Of a stretch of DNA of 64,000 bases, positions 12,046-22,394 are shown piece after piece. The position numbers and the translations under genes were made by a program. Below the pieces are notes generated by a model. That model was given only the letters and a program-made list of their open reading frames with translations. It had not been told where the DNA came from and made no database searches. How positions within the stretch are numbered: position 1 is the first letter of the stretch; the number at the start of each line of letters is the position of its first letter. The stretch spans positions 248,001 to 312,000 of the forward strand of contig NW_026570224.1 of the NCBI RefSeq assembly GCF_019649055.1. Reading direction: 5' to 3'. Origin of the DNA: Paramacrobiotus metropolitanus (lineage: Eukaryota; Tardigrada; Eutardigrada; Parachela; Macrobiotidae).

Positions 12046-12800
12046 ATTATTAAGCTTTCTCTAACGTAGAATAAGCTTAAGGGATTTGGCCCGGTACACA
12101 GCATTAAAATCGTGTACATTGACGGGAATAGTCGCTTTCGCGCACTTTCAAACGCATTTTTGGGTTGCTTTTTGACATTGTGAGCCAAATGATTGGTGTA
12201 TATAGGCGTGAAAACCGTTTCCGTGCGCAACATCCGGTTGCGAAGTTATGAGGGTATCAAAATTCCTAAAAGTTTAAATGCATTCAGGTGTACCAAAAGT
12301 CTCATTATGGACCGATCCCTTTCGAAGTTTGCACGTAAATGGACATAACCATGAAGATCGTTTTGACACCGATCCACTGCTCTAGCATGTTTTTTCAAAT
12401 TTTAAAATAAATTTCAAAAACTTTAAAATTCATTTTAAAATTCGAAAAAGATCGTAGAAGTACGGATCCGTGTCAAAACGATCTTCATGGTTATGTGCAT
12501 TTACGTGCAAACTTCGAAAGGGATCGGTCCATAATGAGACTTTTGGTACACCTGAATGCATTTAAACTTTTAGGAATTTTGATACCCTCATAACTTCGCA
12601 ACCGGATGCTGCGCACGCAAACGGTTTTCTCACCGAGGTATACAATTCTTCTGGCTACAAAATACCATAAAACAATGCAAAAAAGTGTTTGGGAGCGCGC
12701 AACAGCGAAAGTTCGCCTGAATGTACACGAACTTGGTGCTATGTGACAGGCCAAATCCCTTAATAACTCTAACGTTTAAGTTTTCTCTAACATAGAATAG
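12046..12800. mobile_element. Foldback element, family A copy 1
   Basis: Two arms of ~310 bp (about 12060-12372 and 12470-12775) are reverse complements around an AT-rich spacer of ~100 bp. The inner ~145 bp of each arm is nearly identical: catccggttgcgaagttatg at about 12230 pairs with cataacttcgcaaccggatg at about 12590, and ggaccgatccctttcgaagt with its complement. The outer part is more diverged but still paired (taagggatttggcc). No transposase frame is visible, so it is non-autonomous. It lies 3' of the F-box exon ending at 12940. Confidence 0.85.
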
Positions 12801-12939
12801 CGCAAAGAATATCGTGTTTCTGGTGTACGGCACGCCAATCCGTATTGCGAAAGTTTCCAGAACGTGATGCACCTTGCAGTTTGTCTTGATAAACTGCTCA
12901 CCGGGTGCTAAAATATCCGAACAAAAGTTAGCGAATTAC

Positions 12940-15900
12940 CTTGTTCATCGGTGTCATCCCGCACGGCCGCTCCCTGGCCTCCTCCATCCACTGATACAGC
13001 TGCGCCATTTCATCGGCACTGACCTCCGGCAGACTGGCCTGCAAGGCACCATACACATCCATACCCTTCCCTTGGCGCCCCTCATCAACGTCCTGCTGGC
13101 CGACCAGGTTCAAGACAGGCTGCCGGCTAAAGTGCCCAAAACGAGGATCTGAGAACGTGCAATTCTTCCACACCAGCCTCTCTACATGCTGCATCTCCGC
13201 GTGCAGAGCAAAGTCAAGATCCCAGTGGAATTGATGGAGGATGAGCGTTCGTCCGGTGGACGGCCGACGTCGCCACGCCAGGTTAATTAAGCGCAGGGTA
13301 TCGCTGAGAACGCCATTGTCATCCTGCTGCTCGGTGGCGCGGCTGATGATGATCGTATCCACATCCGCCGTGCGGAATTTCCACAGACACCTTCCCAACA
13401 GATACGCCGATCTGCAGATTACACCCACGCTCTTTTCAGCCGTTTTTGAAAAAAAAAATTTAAGTGCCACTGATAGGTGATACAAAACTCGATCAAACAT
13501 TTTCCTTTTTCGGCACTGCAAGAATTCAGAAATTATTTCTCGCTTGCTACACTACACGTTTGCTGGCTGCACGCAAGACTTAAGCAATTATTTCCCGTTA
13601 GCAATAACTTTAAAAAAGTAAGTAATATTCATAAGCAGTTCTTATAATTGGAGATTTCTCGCATTGCGGACATACAGAGTATTCTAATTCGCGCACCGGA
13701 TGTCAGAGGCAAGGTATTCTCCAATCTCCATGTTGTTCCACATGACCGGAACTTTTCAAAGATTGGTTACGTAATAATTTGTGTTTTCAGTTTTCATACA
13801 AACTTGTGCCCGAAATTAAATAAAATTACGAAAAAAATTTATCAAATTTTTTACCGTGGAACAGCGCAGAGAAATGTATCAATATTGTACAGAATGCGAG
13901 ATCATTTCAAATGATCTGGAACACGCTAGAGGTCTCTCAAATTTTATTTTCTACTGACCGGCGCCAGGCAGCTTCGTCGGGGACAGTGGCCGTACGCGGC
14001 GATCCTTCCAGGAGACGTTGATGGGAGAAGGACACCCAGATTTCCCGGCCACTGTTCTCCCGTTGTATGATGCGGTTCCACATCCAGCAGACACGGCGAC
14101 ATTGTTGGCGTTGCACACTGTCCAACATACGGAGGATCTCCATGTGGATTTCCGAGGGCAACACTGGCAAATGGTCTGGTTGATTCTGCGGACCAAGAGC
14201 GGGAACTAACACCGTATGCGAGTAAAATTGCTCGACGAGCTTATTATTCGCGGACCCAAATAACGTTTTCTGTAAATAATAAAATGCGGAAGTATCGCTT
14301 TTAATCACGATAAACGGCGAGGACAAAATCTCACACAGAACCAAAGCTCAGTTGATTTTGATTGTCAGTACGAATACAGGCTGTGTAATTGTAGTCTATC
14401 GATTCCTTTGAATTTTAGAGCTTACTGGGTAGAATATATGGGCGTTTAGTTAAGAATTCAGGGAAATAGTCCGGTATATGGTGTCAAAAATGGTGTTCCT
14501 ACATTAAAACTCGCTTTCGCGCACTTCGAATGGCTTTTTTGAAATACCTGTCATTTTTAAGCTAAGTGATTTGTATACATTGGTTCCGAAAACCGTTTTT
14601 TAGGTTATTAGCTTTCGTAGTTTTCTTAGGTTTTTTTGTCGTCGCTCTCGTGACGAGCGACGAAGTGTCACGAGAGCGACCAAGTGTTAGTCGACGAAAT
14701 GTCGGTGAGCCCTCAAGAAGATCGGGTAATAACCAGAGTTTTGGTACACAACAATCCATTTAATTTTTTCACCCATTTCAGTACGCCTTATCTCGGCAAC
14801 CGGATGTTGCGCGCGCAAACGGTTTTCAGAACAATGTATACAAATCATGTATTCAAACAATGTATTCAAATCATATAACTTACGAATGATATAAAGTATT
14901 ACAAAAAAGAGATTCGAAGCGCGCGAAAGCGAACGCTTTAGTGTATGTATCCCATTTTTGACGCTATATACCGCGCCATTTTCCTTCAGATATAAGGAGC
15001 GCATCTGTGTGGCATGAATCTTACCAGATGCCCGGCCTGTAGCGGTTTGTCCTTCGCATCCTGCACGTACACCAACGATCCATCCCTTAATCCAACCGGA
15101 AACACGCAATCCTTCGTCACCTCGATCAAGGCGTTCCACAGAGGTGTGTCTAGGAGGTCCTCACCCACATATTCGTCCGGTAGCGCAACGGTGCGCTTCG
15201 CAAAACCATTTTTCTTAACGTCAGCGCGTGCCGCCGGTTCGAAATACGGCTCAAAACGCAGGGCGTGCGCCCGGATCCATCGGCGCAGGACGCGCCCATC
15301 CAGGTGGATGACTACGATGCAGTAACGATGCCAGAATAGGCTGCCCCCCATGAGCGTGGCCGCATGCCACTCCCAGGGGTGGTTGGGAGAGGATCGCGCC
15401 AGCACCTGCATATATCGAGCCTCGCGGGATGAAAGCGCACGCGTTTCGAAATCCAGGTTGTCACGGATATCGTGCTGGAAGGTGCACCTGACAGAGAGAT
15501 TCGTACAATAAGGACAAATATTAAAGCGGACGAATGTTATCTTACAATTAGCGGTTCACCATGTGTGGCAACCTGTTCTGACCAGTTCCCCATGCGCGTA
15601 GCTTGAGTAGACACATTATCGGACGCTGTCCATTCTGTTTCTAAACCTGATGTAGTTTTGTTTCTTCTTCCGTTCGTACGGGACGTTGTTCTAATAAACT
15701 AGGCCAGCGATCTGGCCGCACAGTAAACTGGTGTTTCTCGTTTCTGGTAGTCGTAAATCGTAATCTTAACTGCTTCGTGACCTCGCATCCTTTTCCAAGC
15801 TGTACGGACACTGCCCGCGTACAATTGTTTGCTCCCTGGAAAAAGGGAGCAGACTGGCTGCATAAAGCATTTCTAGTTGAGATGCTTTAAGAGCATTGTT

Positions 15901-17569
15901 TTAATATCGTAAAACTTATCCTATCGCGATCTGACTCAACGAACGAAAATCAGCTAACATTTTCTCCGTGCGAATGAGCTAATAATTAATCTTCGAATAC
16001 TTGATTATAGCGAAATATTGTGTAAGCTACGAACCACGCGTTACGGGTGTGCAGCGAGAAACTGCATCCCCGATGGTAAAATTAATTTAATTCAGACTCA
16101 AAAAACTCCTGAATCAGAAAGTCAAAAGAATGTCGCGATAGACTTACAAGCAGGGCGCTTCCGGCTGGCCGTTCGCAGCGCCAACACAAGAACACTGCGT
16201 AACCACACTAACAGAAAAGGGCGGCATGCGAGTGTGCGGCACTGCGAGTACAAGTACTAGTACTGTATGTTTTCCATAAGTTTTCCGCAATTCGGACACG
16301 GTACGCGAATCCATATTGCGAAAACATCCGGAATGCCAAAAACGTCAAAGTACAAGAAATCTCATTTTTAAGCAGTAATGTCTGGCTGCAGCCATAAGAA
16401 TCATGATTCGAAAGAAATTAATAGTGTAGCAAAAGTACCGCACATACTACGTACTTGTAGGTTTACTATATTGGCAATAGCCTCCCAAAGACGTGAAAGA
16501 ACCCACATGCTAGCGCTGGTACACTACTTAGCAGTTAGAATTTTTAAACATTAAAAAAACAACCAAAGTCTCTGACTTAAAATAGCCATAGCATTTCCTT
16601 TAACAACAACAAGAAATAAGAATACAATATCCCTGGTTGAGGAAAGCAGCAGAACGCGCGCTTCTCCAGTTAAGTCTCGAATTTTGCAACGCATAAAATG
16701 TAGCAGCTCACTTAGAGCCGGACCGAAAACTCCCAGCGTTTCCATCACTAAAGGATAAACAGGGTATCCGTTTTCCAGAAGCGAACACTTCCCCCCTTTG
16801 GAACTTTTGGCCAGTGGGGCCACGCTGTCACAGTTCTTAGAGCTTTCGGTGACGTGCGAGTCCGCAACTGTACACCGACTTGTAGGTTTAGGTTTAATGG
16901 TTTAACGTCCGCACACATTCAGGGCAAGAGCCCAATTGGAGGCAGCAGACACACACAACAACACAGTTCTCCAGAATACACAGCATTTCAGATTGAACTT
17001 TAAACAAGGATACGAGTACAGCAGCGCATTTAAACACCACAACTAACATCAGTACACCCGTTCCCTTGCAAACACACTGGCCAGATCTCACGTTCCAGAA
17101 TTTTGTTCGCCATATCTTTAAGCGTACGCGAACGAACGAACGTGGAAGATCGCCTATCACCACGAGCAGGAGCATACTGCATATACACTAACAAATCTTG
17201 TAGGTATGCTGCTGCAGGGCTACTAGTACATCGTCGCACATACCCCGGAATATGCAGACACCGTAGGGCGGTGGCGGGGTCCACCAGCTCCTCGTGGCGC
17301 TCGGGGCAGTCAAAGTCCACCAGGAGACCGTCGTCCACGACGTCGATGACGCGGCCATACTGCTGCAGTCCGTCGCCCGACGGAACGAGTACCGCGTTCC
17401 AGCTGTAGATCTCATCGGGACGATGGTAAACGGGAAATTTCCATTGCGGTGGGCACACGCAACGCCCCGTGCTGCGGCGCTTCAGTTGGTCCAGCCTGGA
17501 TAAGTGCGGATGATGGCGCTTTGCAGTCCGAGCGCAACGCTGACACGGGCAAGTGAACCGATAACCCAT
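12940..17569 (-). CDS. F-box domain protein, multi-exon, 3' end unresolved
   Basis: Minus-strand exons: 17569-17058, 15487-15025, 14185-13959, 13411-12940; phases match at every junction and 558 codons are open. The start is the ATG of MGYRFTCPCQRCARTAKRHH, a Cys/His-rich N terminus. Next comes SWNAVLVPSGDGLQQYGRVI and VDDGLLVDFDCPERHEELVD, a small β-rich module that I associate with an expanded tardigrade family (memory, not proven). Exon 3 carries an F-box: LPVLPSEIHMEILRMLDSVQ followed by RQQCRRVCWMWNRII. Exon 4 looks like the substrate-side region (DTLRLINLAWRRRPSTGRTL, HVERLVWKNCTF). Family role: F-box proteins join SKP1-cullin ubiquitin ligases. The exon-4 donor (aag|gtaatt) means at least one further exon lies below 12940. 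Introns hold a foldback element and a LINE relic. Confidence 0.7.
14456..14990. mobile_element. Foldback element, family A copy 2, inside the F-box gene
   Basis: The left arm (about 14465-14600) and right arm (about 14780-14985) are imperfect reverse complements. Both have gtcaaaaatggg-like ends, cgctttcgcgc, and gtatacattg followed by aaaaccgttt. The segment ccggatgttgcgcgcgcaaa near 14801 matches family A copy 1. The middle holds a perfect 14-bp stem (gtcgctctcgtgac / gtcacgagagcgac, about 14641-14680). The right arm ends ~35 bp from the splice donor at 15024. Confidence 0.75.
15490..16544. other. Intron of the F-box gene, no gene seen
   Basis: This is intron sequence between exons 1 and 2 of the minus-strand F-box gene. 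At about 16297-16325 a short stretch (tacgcgaatccatattgcga) resembles one at about 12820-12850 (cacgccaatccgtattgcga), suggesting a further small dispersed repeat. I see nothing else in it. Confidence 0.5.
16545..16880 (-). pseudogene. Decayed LINE reverse-transcriptase C-terminal fragment
   Basis: The minus frame reads TVADSHVTESSKNCDSVAPL, then the equivalent of 'YxxxPLVxETLGxxG' (VYPLVMETLGVFGPALSELL), then VVVKGNAMAILSQR. This order (DSHV, K-x-x-x-Y, PLVxETLG, x-x-KGNAxxIL) matches the extreme C terminus of non-LTR retrotransposon polyproteins that lies beyond the RT domain in many invertebrate LINEs. No RT catalytic motif or endonuclease is present. It is a short relic in an intron, in the same orientation as the host gene. 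Confidence 0.6.
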
Positions 17570-18526
17570 CCCCGAGGTTTCTGTAAAAACTAACAACGTT
17601 GTGCTGACGAATCACAATCGTGTACTTGTTGTTTTCCCGCCCGTTCCTCAATGGACGTTCCACATTCCAAACAGCCGACAGCGATATGGCACAAAATTAA
17701 TATCCTCTAAAATCTAAATTCTAGTAAATTCCAACCAGCTCAATTCCACATTCAACTGGTTGCAGTCTGCAACTGGCAAAGATGCGACACGCGTGCGAGT
17801 AATCTGCTTCCAACAGCTTGCAAAACAGCTGCAAGGCGGCACAACAAAATTTTTTTGGAAATTCTGTTCGGTAACAAACAATTCAAAAACCGAAAGAAAA
17901 TATTATAAAAGTTCGTATTATTAATAATTCATTTGCGAAAGCGTCCATTCGTACTCGTACAGTACTTCGCAGTGCACTGCTGCACACTGCACGAGTGTAC
18001 TGAGCTCTTCCGGTAGCAGTCGACGGTCTGATCACTTCCGGTTGGGCGGATCACCGGTGCGGTCGCGCGTATCAACTCACTGTACTGCACGGCACCCGCC
18101 CACATCTGGCAATTTAAACAATTTAAACGCGTTTCGACATGATGCACGGTCGGAATATTTTTCTGACTTTTGATTTTTGAGTCGCGTTTTACGTTTCTCC
18201 GACTTTACCGTTGGCACCAGAAAAACCAACTGTCTTGAAAACATTGTACTGGTGTTATCGCGCCTAATTCATCCGTTCTCTTCGTACTATTCGCTGTTCC
18301 CATATTTACTGCATTACTTCACGGCTGCCATGTAACAGACCGTTGATCTGGGGACTGTGCAGCATTCTCTGTGTTTCGCTCTGATCTCGAAGAGCCCAGT
18401 TTTGCTGGGGTTCTTGGGCGGATTGCTGACTCACTCGTGCTTCGGTGGTACTACCCCCTTGTTGGCCGTCTAACTGGGAATCTGGGATAGTTTTCTGGGC
18501 GGTGTGGGAGCCATAGCTAGGGAAGA
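17570..18526. other. Divergent intergenic region between the F-box gene (-) and csp (+)
   Basis: About 950 bp separates two divergently transcribed start codons (17569 on minus, 18527 on plus), so both promoters must lie here. Composition is mixed, with a GC-rich patch at about 17940-18080 that includes a Kpn-like cluster of tac/gtac dyads. I see no gene and no clear TATA box. Confidence 0.5.
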
Positions 18527-21500
18527 ATGGTCCGTCAGAAGCGCGTGAAAGCTCCCGAGAGGAAATTATCGTAAGCTCTGCTGCGCCTCCCCTCTTTTCC
18601 CATTTGTGCATGGAGTGTGGTTTTTCTAATCGGGTTGGGATGTTTTCGTGTTGGTCTGTAGCACGGCGGGCTTGTCGCTGTACCAGACGCTGGGGATTAA
18701 GAAGGAGGCCTCGCCCGAGGAAGTTAAACGGGCCTACAGAACGGTGCGTCATTCGAAATTTCCGTAATTAGATTTGTGTTTTGCTCTACAGAGTTTTATC
18801 ATCTTCGTTATTTTTGTGTCGTTCGGATAATCTTGTAGATGGCATTGCGCTACCATCCCGATAAAAATCCCGATGATCCCAACGCACAAGAAAAGGTAGG
18901 CGATTCGACACTGGCGTTTCTCTGAAAATTCATCATTAATAATTAAGTTCGATTCATTATTCATTAATTATAAGGAGACAACCTCAGCCATAATTATATT
19001 ACGGTAGATAGAAAAAGGTAGGCAATGAAATTAACAGAAATTCAAATTGATATCTTACTCGCGGGTAAATATTCCCAGTTTCCCAAGTACCGTATTTTGA
19101 AGTTTTAGGGCAATAATTTTCTACGTTAATCTTTTCATAATTTTGAGTTACGATTGAATATTCGGTTGTAAATCAGTACGGTGCTGGCTGCAGATTCGTG
19201 ATGTGAATTTCGCCAACCAGATCCTGTCGGATGTGAAGAAACGCGAATTATACGACGCCTACGGATCCATGGTAAGCTAGTCCGCATTTTCTTACACTGG
19301 CTTGGTTCGGTGTTATCATTGATTTATGTAGCAGGTTGTCAGGACTGTTTATTGATTATTGTTTTTTATTATTATTGGTTGCTCTTTCGCCACCACAGTA
19401 AGACGCTTATTTCGTTTTATTCGTTATTTCTTTCTACGACATAAATGAGAAAGTTTATAGACAGGAATTTCACAGTTGTTAATTTAATTGATATTCAAAT
19501 AATAGCAAAATAAAATCGTTGAATATATCTTAATAAACATAAATAAATACATTATGCAGGTAATAATGTTTTTAATAATTAAATCAATAATAACCGTCAG
19601 TGAGAGTTGAAAATTCCGTTTTTCTGGTTAAGATTTGGTAGAATATTGCCTATTTTTTTTGTGGGAAATATTCCCTGGTGAACAGGTGAAACGGGACACG
19701 TAGCGTGCGTTTGCATATGCGCAGGAACAAGATGGAGATAGTTATATTTAATCAATTAATCGCAGGTGGTTGTTGGCAGGGTCTGAGCGTGGCCGAGCAG
19801 ATCGGTGAGGATAACGTGCGGCTGTATTTCTTTGCTCAAGGCAAATGTTTCAAGGTACGTCCGCGTCACTGTAGTCATTTTCTTAATGCATTGCCCGTTA
19901 AAACTATAACATGTACCCTGACGACTGAGAACTGCTGCAGTGTTCGTTATTAATATGAGTAAATCATAGATCAAGTTTAATGAAGTTTTAATTCTGCAAA
20001 TATTGTACTGTTTTTGATTATCGACCAATACGTTGTACCACAGGTGTAAATTTTTGAATAATCAGCAGTTTATTTCGTTATTGGCGGTTGCGTGTGAAAA
20101 CATACTGTAGATGAAGTGTTTTTCCGATACCGTACGATTTGTATTAATTTATTGCTTTATTTTCCGTCCTTTTTTACGCCTTTTTTAAGATACTGGGTTT
20201 CTCCGTCGGTTTTTGCTCAAAAATTCCGTATCAAACCAAGTGATTTCCCTGTTTTTCTACTGTAAATGTGCGCCCTAATTTATCATATATTCCAACAGTT
20301 TAAATTTGAATTAAATACTAAATTAAAAATTTGGAAATTAATTGATTTGAAATTATTGAAACGTTTTTTTTTGGGAAAAGGTTGATAATTTTAATGTTTG
20401 TTCGTTATTCTGTCCCTCCATTTATCCAGAAAACGGAACATTTTCTTTTGTCAATATTTCCTTCCTCGAATGCGAATTGCGTCATACTTTGCTTGCCATA
20501 CGACGCGCATAATGTCAAGAACAGCGTTTTCAGCACAGCGCTTTGTTGTTTGTTAACATCGTTTATTGTATGCAAATGGCGTGTGTTGACGGAGTGACGC
20601 ACTGCCGTGATTGGTACAGCACACGGGCACAATTTGCAGTCGAAAGCAGATGATTCTGCAGTGTAATAATGTTGACAATTGTGCAGGCGTGTATGATCCT
20701 GTGCGGGATCTTCACCGGATGTTTCTGCTGCTTCTGCTGTTGCTGCTGCTGTCGTCCCTGCCGCAAGGCCACCGCCGACACCGACAAGGACGCCGAGAAC
20801 CAGGCCCCGGACAACAACGACACCTTCGACGCGAAATTCGACGCCAACCTGGCCGACGGCGAAGGTGGGTGGAACCGGGTGATCGCGTTGCCGTGATTAT
20901 CCGTCGTTCTTGTTCGTATTTAATTTCAATCTCGGTGTACGGGCTGTTTTTCTATAATGCTGGTAATTTTGCTCCGCTTTGAAGTAAATTTCTTTTATAA
21001 ATCTGCGTTTATTGTGGAAAATGATTTTTATTCGCAACAGGATTTATTTTTAGAAGCACTCGTGGTGTCGTCTAACGTGTTATGGCTTACATGCTTTCCT
21101 GAAAACGACGTACAAATATACATGCATGTTTGTACATATTTTTTCGATTTTTAATTCATTACTTTTTTTACTGCTGGCTTTCGTTAGCTTTAATAAATAT
21201 GCGATTATGTTTATTTATTTTTTAAATTTTTATGTCAAATTGACCTTGGGTGTCAGTGGTGGTGTTTGTTAATGGTGATTTTGGTCCACCGTACATGTAT
21301 TTCAGTTTTTGGATTCTCTGATCGTAAATGGGCCATCATTCACTAATGATAATAATGTTTTCCTTATCGGTGTTTTGGTAATTGTATTTAATGAATATGT
21401 CAGCGAATAATTTCACGAATTTTGTAGCTTCGTTTATTTCATTATTGGCTTTATTTTTAATGATTAGTTTGCCGAATTTGGTAACTACATATATTTATTT

Positions 21501-21689
21501 CTTTTGACTATTCTAATAATTGTAATATTGTGTATCTTTGATTTACCATTTTTTTTTCATTTTTTATGTCGTTGTGCGCGGTGCGTTGTTATTAATTTTA
21601 CCATTTGTACCGTATTTGATTTTGCAGGCACACCGCGCGGCTTCGAGCACGAACAGTCCTCGCCGCGCAGCGACCAACCGCGGATGTAG
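18527..21689 (+). CDS. Csp: Cysteine-string protein (DNAJC5/CSP), synaptic co-chaperone
   Basis: Exons 18527-18570, 18662-18743, 18839-18895, 19194-19271, 19780-19854, 20687-20864, 21628-21689 total 576 nt, giving 191 residues; vertebrate CSPα is about 198. The N terminus RKLSTAGLSLYQTLGI matches the CSP leader and J-domain helix I; its Ser is the usual PKA site by position. The J domain has HPDKNPDDPNA (HPD motif) and ends KKRELYDAYGSM. A linker GLSVAEQIGEDNVRLYFF follows. The cysteine string is CFCCFCCCCCCRPCRK (about residues 125-140), palmitoylated in the family. An acidic tail follows. CSP recruits Hsc70 to synaptic vesicles to maintain SNAP-25. The ATG was chosen because the short first exon joins in phase to the J domain. 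Confidence 0.96.
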
Positions 21690-22394
21690 CCTCCAACCGC
21701 CCGGAGCTGGCGGCTCCCGTTGCACAGCTTCCGCGTGTTGTTTTTTACCTTTTTCTCTCTTTGTACTAACTGAACGGCGGAAAGCGCCGGCCGGATGATA
21801 ATGTTGATCCAGCTGTTGGAATTTTTTATTATTTTTTCTTTTGACGCAGCACAGTTGTGATGGTTGTCAGAGAGCGGTGCCATGTATGTTTCGGGAACGT
21901 GCCAAGTTGCGATTGCCTCTGCGTTGGGTCGGCTGCCCCCCTTTGACCGTTTTGTGATTACATAAACCCCCCTTCAGTTGATTTTAATTGCCGTTTGATA
22001 AATGCTTGATGCAAGCCAAAGAAGCACAACAAGAAAGCACTGCAAAAAAAACATGTGTGAAGCGTTATATACAAAGCGTAAGCGCTGCAACAAGTGCTTA
22101 GCCAGCCACAAATTGTGCACTGTTAAAGAGTCATCCACTTTAAGGACACGCTGTCGATCATCTCAAACTGCACCGTCATTTTTCAATACTTCACCGCGCG
22201 GCGCATCTTTATGTGATTTATCGTTGACAAGAACAGGACGCTCATCAGATCCCAGAAAAGGTGTTGGTTGCTATAGACAGCCGAAAGATTTTGATAGAAG
22301 ATGCGCCACGCTGTGTCGTAGGCGCCCGCACACGGACGGCGGCTCAGCTGAGACAGACCCAGCGTTTCTGCCGTTCCAGGTGCGGGCCGGCCCG
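21690..22394. other. Convergent 3' flank between csp and the ammonium transporter
   Basis: The two genes converge here (stop at 21689 on plus; stop at 22395 on minus). The stretch should hold both 3' UTRs. Open frames in it are shadows or non-coding; I see no separate gene. Confidence 0.6.
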
